This document shows, in pieces, positions 1 through 6,418 of a stretch of DNA of 12,005 bases. The stretch covers positions 1-12,005 of the forward strand of contig DPLR01000644.1 in NCBI GenBank assembly GCA_003541895.1. The letters are read 5' to 3'. The notes beneath the pieces are model-generated. The model saw only the letters and a list, made by a program, of their open reading frames with translations, had not been told where the DNA came from and did no database searches. The stretch's first letter is position 1; each line of letters begins with the position of its first letter. A program made the position numbers and the translations under genes. Source of the stretch: Cytophagales bacterium (GTDB taxonomy: Bacteria; Bacteroidota; Bacteroidia; Cytophagales; Cyclobacteriaceae).

Positions 1-2
1 CC

Positions 3-158
3 GAGTGCGTGATGCTCAACAAGGGACCTTTTGTTGTAAAGACGGTGAAGACACTAGCTGATATTTTATTGAGGCATGCTTCGCATCGCGATAAAAAAAG
101 ATATATCCACCGACCGTTGTCAATTGCCAGTTATTTTATTGAGCAAAAAGAAATGTAG
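3..158 (+). CDS. Pyruvate kinase-like, C-terminal end (5' partial)
   Basis: The reading frame enters from outside the window and ends at TAG 156-158, leaving 51 codons. The first residues, ECVMLNKGPFVVKTVKTL, match what I know of the conserved end of pyruvate kinases of the form common in alphaproteobacteria and some Bacteroidota, where a VMLNKGP segment is followed by a helix ending in DDIL (here ADIL) and a basic tail. Pyruvate kinase makes pyruvate and ATP from phosphoenolpyruvate and ADP in the cytoplasm. The catalytic barrel lies upstream of the window, so the call rests on this tail alone and an inactive paralogue cannot be excluded. A strong hairpin terminator starts about 95 bp after the stop and ends the transcript. 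Confidence 0.72.
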   Translation, partial: ECVMLNKGPFVVKTVKTLADILLRHASHRDKKRYIHRPLSIASYFIEQKEM

Positions 159-251
159 CTGTGAAAATTATTAAATGAAGTTATCTCGTGGACCGAATAG
201 ATGTGCGTGAAAAAATAATTTTTTTTTGATTTGGATTGAGATGGGTTAATG

Positions 252-285
252 AAAAAAGGGAGATCAGTTGATCTCCCTTTACTTT
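252..285. terminator. Bidirectional rho-independent terminator
   Basis: An 11-bp perfect stem (AAAGGGAGATC 255-265, loop AGTT 266-269, complement 270-280) has an A-run on its left (252-257) and a T-run on its right (ACTTTTT, 281-287). It therefore reads as an intrinsic terminator in both directions: for the pyruvate kinase-like gene on plus, and for the DinB-like gene on minus, whose stop lies 20 bp away. Confidence 0.88.
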
Positions 286-300
286 TTAAAAGTTTTGTCA

Positions 301-822
301 TTACTTCTTTTCGTTCCAAGGTGGCGTAATGCCGTTCATACGCGCGTAAGCAACGAGTTGTCCTAGGTGTTCGTTGCTATGTCCAACTGCAATAAGCACA
401 TCAGACATCTGTGTATATTCGCCCGGGAAAGGGAATTCTACTTTCTTGGCAAAGTCGGCATCTTTCATATTTTTTATTGCAGCAATAATAACTTCATACG
501 ATTGCTTCAATGCAGTAGCGATGGCTTCCTTAGTGTTTAAATCTTTTTCCATGGTGCCCATTTTTATTCCGTCAGGAATTTTTCCACCAATCTTAGAAGC
601 AAACATGAAGTTAGCTTCAGCAATGTGCGCGAAAGTTTCAGCAAACGACCGAACTCCAGCTTGGGGAGTCCAACTGTATTTATCTGCCGGAACAGCTTGC
701 GCCAGAGCCATTACCTGACTAGAAGAAAATGCAAGCGAGCCCGCGGCTTCTTTCTGAAGTTGTCCTTGGCCTTGGGCTGCCATGGAGAGTGCCATTACAG
801 CCACGATCAATAATTTTTTCAT
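301..822 (-). CDS. Exported DinB-superfamily protein
   Basis: This 173-residue protein starts with a typical signal peptide: a KK n-region, a hydrophobic stretch at about 4-16, and likely cleavage near AAQGQG. The mature part is a DinB/YfiT-like four-helix bundle. His66 in the AHIAEAN helix, and His148 and His152 in the GHSNEHLGQL helix, are placed like the metal-binding histidine triad of the family. DinB-fold proteins are metal-dependent and some act as thiol-dependent transferases; no substrate can be inferred here. Most relatives are cytoplasmic, so export is notable, though exported versions are common in Bacteroidota. The length suits a single domain plus signal peptide. The ATG follows an A-rich leader without a Shine-Dalgarno site. 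It shares its terminator with the convergent pyruvate kinase-like gene. Confidence 0.88.
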   Translation of the reverse strand: MKKLLIVAVMALSMAAQGQGQLQKEAAGSLAFSSSQVMALAQAVPADKYSWTPQAGVRSFAETFAHIAEANFMFASKIGGKIPDGIKMGTMEKDLNTKEAIATALKQSYEVIIAAIKNMKDADFAKKVEFPFPGEYTQMSDVLIAVGHSNEHLGQLVAYARMNGITPPWNEKK

Positions 823-842
823 AAGGTTTTGATTTGTTTATT

Positions 843-850
843 CGAAGATA
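843..850 (-). promoter_or_regulatory. Possible -7 element for the DinB-like gene
   Basis: Read on the minus strand the bases are TATCTTCG, one mismatch from the Bacteroidota -7 consensus TAnnTTTG, and they lie about 20 bp before the start codon at 822. A T-rich word (TTTCC) about 16 bp further upstream could serve as the -33 element but is a poor match to TTTG. This is a motif-only call. Confidence 0.35.
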
Positions 851-971
851 GTCAATTACCATTTACGGAAATTTCTTTTGCACGAAACTACCGCATGAGT
901 ATTAATTCAATTTGTACTTCAGATTATGCTTTACTTATTATTTATTAGCTAGGCAGCGAAATGATTTCTTT

Positions 972-1340
972 TTACAATTTGCGTTGTTTCCAAAATGCAA
1001 CTGCCAAAGGCAAACAAAATGTGAGGCTATAATAGAGAAAGACATCGGGTTTGTAGTATCCATCTTGCGGATGGAAGGCTTTTACTATAAAAAAATAATC
1101 CAGAACGGCAGCTAGAATTAACCAAGTCACACCAATAATCAGATAGTATTGAAACGAAGTGCTTTCGATTTTTTTAATCAAAACCCACAGGGTAATAATT
1201 GTTGCAATAGGAGTGATCACCCAACCGATCATATGCGCAGGCATTATCATAAAGAAAACAATACCAAGAACATAACCCAGCAACCACAGCAGGAAACCCC
1301 AGCCTAGTGTGTCCTTGAAAAATGATTTGTCGAGTTCCAT
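972..1340 (-). CDS. Small four-helix integral membrane protein, function unknown
   Basis: I do not recognise a characterised family. The 122-residue product has four clear hydrophobic spans at about 12-33, 37-56, 64-86 and 98-117. A short charged N-terminus (MELDKSFFKD) and a basic C-terminus (KQRKL) suggest both ends are cytoplasmic. The loop at about 87-98 (KAFHPQDGYYKPD) is the only sizeable hydrophilic stretch. There is no signal peptide and no catalytic motif. It lies 149 bp upstream of the DinB-like gene on the same strand, so read-through is possible, but that gene seems to have its own promoter. The start is the ATG at 1340; I found no convincing promoter motif before it. Confidence 0.75.
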   Translation of the reverse strand: MELDKSFFKDTLGWGFLLWLLGYVLGIVFFMIMPAHMIGWVITPIATIITLWVLIKKIESTSFQYYLIIGVTWLILAAVLDYFFIVKAFHPQDGYYKPDVFLYYSLTFCLPLAVAFWKQRKL

Positions 1341-1410
1341 AGTTTTTAATTTAACAGTATATAAATGTCATGGTTAGAAATCGATTCTGTTATGCATATA
1401 GAATAAACTG

Positions 1411-1498
1411 GAAAATGATTTGTATCAGGCTCATGGAATGCTAATCAGAGCAACATAATTCCATAAAGCTGCCTGCCCGGAAGAAATTGATCATTTTC
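1411..1498. repeat. Three-block nested inverted repeat
   Basis: Three blocks recur as reverse complements in nested order. GAAAATGAT (1411-1419) pairs with ATCATTTTC (1490-1498), CAGGC (1426-1430) with GCCTG (1471-1475), and ATGGAAT (1433-1439) with ATTCCAT (1458-1464). The loop is 18 nt (1440-1457) and the unpaired bulges differ in size between arms. It lies in the gap between two divergent genes, just upstream of the ECF-like promoter. It may be a structured regulatory site or a decayed mobile inverted repeat. No flanking direct duplication is visible. Confidence 0.45.
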
Positions 1499-1522
1499 GT
1501 ACAGCAGATTTAATTCAATTGA

Positions 1523-1549
1523 TGCAACCTTCCGTATCGCTGCATCGTC
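1523..1549 (+). promoter_or_regulatory. ECF-sigma-type promoter of the GIN-domain gene
   Basis: TGCAAC (1523-1528) is separated by exactly 17 bp from CGTC (1546-1549). This has the architecture of extracytoplasmic-function sigma promoters, which have an AAC-containing -35 box and a CGTC/CGTA-type -10 box; Bacillus SigX and SigW sites are the reference. The -10 box ends 28 bp before the ATG at 1578, giving a predicted leader of about 20 nt. The match suggests the gene responds to an envelope-stress ECF sigma factor. No sigma or anti-sigma gene is present in the window. Confidence 0.6.
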
Positions 1550-1577
1550 TTTTTACCAATCAAAACCACAGACCATT

Positions 1578-2276
1578 ATGCGCGCTACAATTACCATTGC
1601 TTTGTTTTTAATGATCGGTCAGCTGTTTGGCCAAGCAAAAGAAATTTCAACATCTCCTTTTTCTGAAATCACGGTGCAGGGTGCTTTTAAAGTCACCTTG
1701 GTAAAAGCATCTAAAGCAAAGGTGGAGATAGACTATCGAAACATTGATCCTAAAAACGTGATTGTTGACACCGATGGCGATGAAGTAGAAATCCGCATTC
1801 GCCATCATGGGTTCTTTGATTTTGATGATGATTGGAATTACAAGCATAACCGCACCTATGCAACTCTTACCATTTACTACACCGATCTCAAACGAATTGA
1901 CATTAGTGAAGGCGTTTCGATCCATGCAGATGAACCAATTGTTGCAAATCGATTAAAATTAAAAAGCAGAATGGGTGCTGAGATGAAACTCAATCTGCAA
2001 GTGAAAGATTTAACATTGGAGTCTTCCATGGGAAGTGAAATCGATTTTACAGGCACGGCCGATTACTTTGAATTAAAAGCAAGCATGGGTACTGATGTTG
2101 ATGCGGCTCAACTAAAATGTCAGGACGTGCGCGTTAGCGCATCGATGGGGGCTACTGTAAAAGTATATGCGGAAAATGAATTAGATGCCTCTGCCAACTT
2201 TGGTGCATCGGTTTCGTGCAAAGGAAACCCTAAACACAAATCTACTTCGGGCACGTTTGGCGCTGATTTTAATTAG
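1578..2276 (+). CDS. Exported head-GIN-domain (DUF2807) protein
   Basis: The 232-residue protein has a signal peptide (MRATITIALFLMIGQLFGQA, cleavage around 18-20). The rest matches the head GIN domain/DUF2807, often annotated as a putative auto-transporter adhesin. Its start (FSEITVQGAFKVTL) is the usual opening of that domain. A small-residue/Met-Gly signature recurs at residues 132, 151, 170 and 190, then as Phe-Gly at 208 and 227. This 18-20 residue period implies a right-handed beta-solenoid. An acidic, aromatic loop (about 79-88, FFDFDDDWNY) interrupts the first part. The product should be periplasmic or surface-exposed; its partner is unknown. The ATG sits about 20 nt after the ECF-like promoter. 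The stop is only 19 bp from the convergent TPR gene, with no terminator visible between them. Confidence 0.88.
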   Translation: MRATITIALFLMIGQLFGQAKEISTSPFSEITVQGAFKVTLVKASKAKVEIDYRNIDPKNVIVDTDGDEVEIRIRHHGFFDFDDDWNYKHNRTYATLTIYYTDLKRIDISEGVSIHADEPIVANRLKLKSRMGAEMKLNLQVKDLTLESSMGSEIDFTGTADYFELKASMGTDVDAAQLKCQDVRVSASMGATVKVYAENELDASANFGASVSCKGNPKHKSTSGTFGADFN

Positions 2277-2295
2277 CAGCAAAATCCATGTTCAA

Positions 2296-4272
2296 TTATT
2301 TTGATAACTGAGCGTAAAGTTGTGGTGCATCTTTGTACTCCTTCTCGGCAAGATATTTAAAGTCCTCTTGAGCTTTTTTGATATTACCTGTTTTGATATA
2401 ACATTTACCTCGCAAATATCTTGACTCAAAATTATTCGGATCTTCTTTGACGGAATTAGTAAACAGATTTAGGGCATCCGTATACAACAACTGATCGAAG
2501 GCTATAGAGCCTTCAATTTGTGTTAAACCAGATTTAGCTGAACTGTAATCAAGACGGATATATTGGTTATTGCTTGCCGATTCCTTGGCCTTGATCTTTG
2601 CTCGTAAATCAGCAACTTCGTTTGAAATTTCTCGGTATTTTTTCTGAGCTATAAGTATTTTTGATATTTCCATAAAGGCATTGAGCGACTCGAATTTTGT
2701 ATAAAAGCTTTTCAGTGCATACAATAAGTTCAAAGTGTCCTTAAGGGTGCTTAGGTCGTTCACAATGCTTGCATAAAATTGTTCAGTTTGTGGCGCTCGA
2801 AAAATCCGTTGAAAGTCAGCGTTTGCTTCCTTGCTCTGATGAGATAATGACAAGCAGAGAGCTCGCGTTCGGAGAGCTTCTGTATCCGTAGAGTCGGTTG
2901 CCAAGTAGCGGTTGAGAAGCTGAATTGCCTCTGAATAATTTTCACGACTTGATTCCATTTGCCCTTTTAGTTTAAAGGCAACAGGCGTACCCGGTTGAAT
3001 ACGCAGCATTTCATCGATGTCGCGGTAGGCAGCATCCCATTGCTTAATCTCACTCAAATAAATACTTCTTTTTTTATGGGCATCAAAAACGTCATTATCG
3101 TACTGAAGTGTTTTAGTATAGTATTGAAACGCAGCCTGATGTACTCCGCCATGCTCATATGCAATAGCCATCAGCAAGTATATAGCTGGTGAGGTGCTCA
3201 TGCGATCAGCCTTTTGTAAATAGTTCATCGCATCTCTGTCACGATCCATGATCATCAAGCAAAATCCTGCTTTCAGGTTAGCAAAAGCTTCTTCACGTAG
3301 GCCGTATCCTTTTTTAACTAAATAATTGGATGCAAACTGCAAGTCAATTCTTTTGTCGAGAGGCGTTTGTGCGCCTTGGAATTTATTTTCGTTCACGCTG
3401 ATATTCTGGAGTACTTGACGAAAATCGGAAAATGCAGCATCAAAATTTTTAAGCTCAGCATATAAATATCCTCGCATTGTTTTCACAAACTGGTTTCGTG
3501 GATTGCGGATAATAAATTTATTCCAGTTCTTGAGGCACTCTTCTTTTTTGTCGTTTTCAAGGTATGACATCCCGCGCCAGAAATAAGCTTGGGTGAAGGT
3601 TGAGTCCGTTTGCAATGATTTATCAAAATAGGTAAGGGCCTCAGCTGATTTTTTGTCGTTGAAATAAGAGATTATTCCTAGAGCCATGTAGGCATCTGGA
3701 AACTTCGGGTCAACTTTTGTGCATTTTTTATAATAGCTCACGGCCGTACTAATGTCGTGTGCTGTTAATGAAATATTGCCCATCTTGTAGTATGCGTACA
3801 CAAATTTTGGGTTGTTGCGTGTGGCCTCCAGAAATTCTTCTTTTGCCTTCAGTGTTTCTGTTAAGTATTCGTAGGCTTCGCCCAGTGCCACGTGCCCTTC
3901 TGCCATCGAGGGATCGATTTTGGTAACCAGCATAAATTCAATTGACGCATCTCTGAATCGACCCAGGCGCATCAAACACTGTCCACGGTAGTAATGCCCC
4001 ACCCACATTTTGTAATTTACATTAACGAACGTGTCAATGTTGCTCAGTGCAAGTTGGAAATTTTCTTCCTCTAAATAATTGATGCATTCATTTAGTCGTG
4101 CTTGGCTTTTGCCGTCCATGTCCCATTTGAATTCAATCTTCAGGGGTTTGCTTCGGTTGATCAATGGGATTGCACTCTGATCAAAATACCTCGTTAAATC
4201 TACTTGTGAAAATAGATGCGCCACCGCGGCCATTACGAATAATATAGTTAATCCTACTTTTCTAAGTACCAT
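2296..4272 (-). CDS. Exported tetratricopeptide-repeat protein
   Basis: The 658-residue product opens with a signal peptide (RK, hydrophobic 7-20, likely cleavage after LFSQ). After a short linker it is nearly all TPR helical pairs. Good units lie at about 91-121 (YYRGQCLMRLGRFRDA), 124-156, 158-190, 192-224 and 227-259; more occur between about 330 and 480, and a last one at about 615-650. TPRs form a superhelical scaffold for protein partners, so a periplasmic assembly or scaffold role is the most that can be inferred; no enzyme domain is visible. About 470-610 is less regular and may be a separate helical segment. The gene begins 47 bp after the YwqK-repeat membrane protein on the same strand with no terminator between, so the two are probably cotranscribed. 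AAAGG directly abuts the ATG, too close for a normal ribosome site. Confidence 0.85.
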   Translation of the reverse strand: MVLRKVGLTILFVMAAVAHLFSQVDLTRYFDQSAIPLINRSKPLKIEFKWDMDGKSQARLNECINYLEEENFQLALSNIDTFVNVNYKMWVGHYYRGQCLMRLGRFRDASIEFMLVTKIDPSMAEGHVALGEAYEYLTETLKAKEEFLEATRNNPKFVYAYYKMGNISLTAHDISTAVSYYKKCTKVDPKFPDAYMALGIISYFNDKKSAEALTYFDKSLQTDSTFTQAYFWRGMSYLENDKKEECLKNWNKFIIRNPRNQFVKTMRGYLYAELKNFDAAFSDFRQVLQNISVNENKFQGAQTPLDKRIDLQFASNYLVKKGYGLREEAFANLKAGFCLMIMDRDRDAMNYLQKADRMSTSPAIYLLMAIAYEHGGVHQAAFQYYTKTLQYDNDVFDAHKKRSIYLSEIKQWDAAYRDIDEMLRIQPGTPVAFKLKGQMESSRENYSEAIQLLNRYLATDSTDTEALRTRALCLSLSHQSKEANADFQRIFRAPQTEQFYASIVNDLSTLKDTLNLLYALKSFYTKFESLNAFMEISKILIAQKKYREISNEVADLRAKIKAKESASNNQYIRLDYSSAKSGLTQIEGSIAFDQLLYTDALNLFTNSVKEDPNNFESRYLRGKCYIKTGNIKKAQEDFKYLAEKEYKDAPQLYAQLSK

Positions 4273-4319
4273 CCTTTGTGCCCGTTGAAATGCTTATATA
4301 AAGTTGAGATTAGATGAAT

Positions 4320-6215
4320 TTAACGAGTGAGCGTTACTGTTTGCAACTCGCCATCTTGATAGGTTTCGGTTCGTAGTGTTTTGTCATCTCGTCCAAAAAA
4401 TAGTTGTGTTCCATTTTTCTTGCCGTTGACGTAGCTAATGGTTGATTCTGTTTTTCCATCTTCATAATACCAGGTCCAATCGCCACTTCGTTTATCTTCA
4501 TGGAATGAACCTTCCGCACTTGCTTGGCCACTTTCAAATAGCGTTTGAAAATTGCCTTCGAGAAGTCCGTTCATGTAGTTGCTCTTTTGGACTACATTTT
4601 TTTCCATAGAAAGCACTTCCCATTCGTGTGTGCGCAAACCTTTTACTATTTTTCCTCCTTCTTTCACCAAGCCAGTAGAGTCATTGTGATAATTTTCGTA
4701 TTCGCCATCACCATTCACAACCATTGGCTTGCCATTGAATGACCATGAGTTGATGACGTAATACATTCCGTTTTTGAATTCACCTTCTTCTAATAATTTT
4801 TTTTGTGAGCTGAAGGTTTTCCAAATGCCTACGCGCTTCCCTTGCACAATTTTCCCCGTCTCGTTGACCAACCCATTGGGGTGATAGTTGTAGTACACAC
4901 CGTTTCCGTCTTTAATCATTTGGCCACCCGCTTCATTCCACACATTACGGATCAATAATTTTCCGTCATCGCCATAATCCGATTCAAGGCTTGGCGATCC
5001 ATTTTCGAAATAATAATACCAGACTCCGCGCTGCTCACCGCGATGGAATTTTCCTTTCGATTTTATCTGGCCATTAGAGTAAAACGTTTCCCAAAGACTA
5101 TCGGGATGATCCATATAATAATAGCCTTGCTGACTTATCTTTCCGTTGTCATTATAGAACTTCCAAAGCCCCGTTTGCCTTCCATTGACGTATTGACCTT
5201 TTACACTTGCTTGTCCATTGTTAAAGAACTCTTCGTAAGTACCGTGCTGGTTATTTAATTTATAAGAATTTCTTCGCGATAGAATTCCGTCTTCATCGTA
5301 AGACTCCCAAGTGCTGTCTTGTTTGCCTTCTTTGAAAAATCCTTTTTGTTGGAGGTTGCCATTTTCCCACCAATATGTCCAGATGCCAGTCTCCAGTCCA
5401 TTTTCAGTGGCGCCCTCATAATGTTTAGCGCCAGACTCGTATTTATACGTGATTACACCGCCCGAATTTTTGAAAAGGAAATAGACCGAGAGCGAAAGCA
5501 CCACAAATAAAATAGCAACCGTTGGAATTCTGAATTTTGCAAAAAGCAATGAGACAGGTTGATTAGATTCAATGTCATGTAGATCTTGCGATGAAATTTT
5601 TCTGAATGCGAATTTATATCCTTCGTAGCCTGCAATTCCGTAGAACAACAAATCCATAGGAGAGAAGGCTTCTTTTAAAATTTCAATAGTCAGGCTTACG
5701 TTGAGAAAAGAGATCACATCCAGGTATCCTACATTTTGTTCTTTTGCGATAAAGGCCACTTGACTGAGAAGATTTCCAAGCGTACAGCCGATTAACGCGA
5801 ATACTACACCAATAACACCGAAAATTTTATCAACGCCTGCACCATAATAACGTACACTAAATCCAACAAGTGCACCAACCCCAATGGCCATGTAGCCAAT
5901 TTGATATTTTGTAGATACTGTAATCAGTGCCCAAAGAACTGCACCAACAAGGGCAGCTGCCGATGCTCCGACAATGGCAAAGAAAATATCTTGCTGTTCG
6001 CGAAGTTTAGTTTTAACCTCATCCGACAAATCGCTGATGGAATAGGTTGAGTCATCGATGATGGTTTGTTGAACTTTGCGTTCATCTACATAGTTTTCGC
6101 AAGAGCCTTCAAAGGCCGGAGTTTTTTTAGTTATGCCGCAGACAATTTCTAATTGTTGATCAAGTTCGCGGTTCTTACATGTTTTGCAAAAAGCGAGGCG
6201 TTCTTCGTTTGTCAT
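4320..6215 (-). CDS. Cys4-domain membrane protein with YwqK/MORN_2-type repeat array
   Basis: This 631-residue protein has three parts. Residues 1-50 carry Cys10-x2-Cys13-x12-Cys26-x12-Cys39, a probable zinc-binding module of a kind I associate with N-termini of Bacteroidota membrane proteins. Hydrophobic spans lie at about 78-100, 107-122, 132-153 and 231-248, with a semi-hydrophobic stretch near 185-200. From about 253 to the end there are roughly a dozen repeats of the form G-x-W-x-x-Y-x-x-N-G-x-x-x-x-x-G-x-Y, the MORN_2/YwqK type. Databases often label such arrays 'YwqK family antitoxin', but no toxin is adjacent; they are better read as a beta-hairpin binding surface. Repeat topology is unclear: cytoplasmic if there are four helices. 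An in-frame TTG at 6236 would add 7 residues, but it lies inside the TACGTTTG promoter element, so I start at the ATG at 6215. Confidence 0.82.
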   Translation of the reverse strand: MTNEERLAFCKTCKNRELDQQLEIVCGITKKTPAFEGSCENYVDERKVQQTIIDDSTYSISDLSDEVKTKLREQQDIFFAIVGASAAALVGAVLWALITVSTKYQIGYMAIGVGALVGFSVRYYGAGVDKIFGVIGVVFALIGCTLGNLLSQVAFIAKEQNVGYLDVISFLNVSLTIEILKEAFSPMDLLFYGIAGYEGYKFAFRKISSQDLHDIESNQPVSLLFAKFRIPTVAILFVVLSLSVYFLFKNSGGVITYKYESGAKHYEGATENGLETGIWTYWWENGNLQQKGFFKEGKQDSTWESYDEDGILSRRNSYKLNNQHGTYEEFFNNGQASVKGQYVNGRQTGLWKFYNDNGKISQQGYYYMDHPDSLWETFYSNGQIKSKGKFHRGEQRGVWYYYFENGSPSLESDYGDDGKLLIRNVWNEAGGQMIKDGNGVYYNYHPNGLVNETGKIVQGKRVGIWKTFSSQKKLLEEGEFKNGMYYVINSWSFNGKPMVVNGDGEYENYHNDSTGLVKEGGKIVKGLRTHEWEVLSMEKNVVQKSNYMNGLLEGNFQTLFESGQASAEGSFHEDKRSGDWTWYYEDGKTESTISYVNGKKNGTQLFFGRDDKTLRTETYQDGELQTVTLTR

Positions 6216-6233
6216 TTTGATTTTTTTACAGGC

Positions 6234-6241
6234 CAAACGTA
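6234..6241 (-). promoter_or_regulatory. -7 promoter element of the YwqK-repeat/TPR operon
   Basis: On the minus strand this is TACGTTTG, an exact match to the Bacteroidota -7 consensus TAnnTTTG. It predicts a transcript start near 6230 and a leader of about 15 nt before the ATG at 6215. No clear TTTG -33 element is present at the usual distance; the spacer region is occupied by the palindromes at 6245-6280. Confidence 0.55.
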
Positions 6242-6244
6242 CCG

Positions 6245-6280
6245 CTTATTTAAATAAGATGATACGGGAAAATTCCCGTA
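6245..6280. repeat. Two adjacent perfect palindromes, candidate operators
   Basis: CTTATTTAAATAAG (6245-6258) is a perfect 14-bp palindrome. Four bases later TACGGGAA-AA-TTCCCGTA (6263-6280) is a perfect inverted repeat with 8-bp arms. Their centres are 20 bp apart, close to two helical turns. They lie just upstream of the -7 element of the minus-strand operon, where a repressor or activator would bind, and about 110 bp upstream of the amidohydrolase -7 element. The second could also form an RNA hairpin, but no T-run follows it on either strand. Confidence 0.5.
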
Positions 6281-6370
6281 GTGCAAGATTTGCTTTTTCA
6301 AGAATTTCTTTTATAAAGTACAACCGCAAAAAAGTGATTGCATCCGTATTTCGGAATGGCATCACCTGCA

Positions 6371-6400
6371 TTTTATGAATTGGAATGTCGCTAACTTTAG
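6371..6400 (+). promoter_or_regulatory. Likely promoter of the amidohydrolase gene
   Basis: TAACTTTAG (6392-6400) is one base off the Bacteroidota -7 consensus TAnnTTTG. A T-rich -33-like word (TTTT, 6371-6374) lies 17 bp upstream. The predicted start near 6404 leaves an A/T-rich leader of about 15 nt before the ATG at 6419. Confidence 0.45.
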
Positions 6401-6418
6401 CTTTTATAAACAATCACT

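Noticed and set aside
131..319. 62-codon minus-strand open frame downstream of the DinB-like gene
   Set aside because: It runs through the bidirectional terminator and overlaps the ends of two real genes; its composition is low-complexity.
912..1115. 67-codon plus-strand open frame over the small membrane protein gene
   Set aside because: It lies mostly antisense to the well-formed four-helix membrane protein and has no family-like features; a shadow frame.
2296..6215. YwqK-type repeats plus neighbour as a toxin-antitoxin module
   Set aside because: Neither protein has toxin-like size or motifs, the array is large and membrane-anchored, and the TPR partner is exported. The antitoxin label for this repeat family is inherited by annotation and not supported here.
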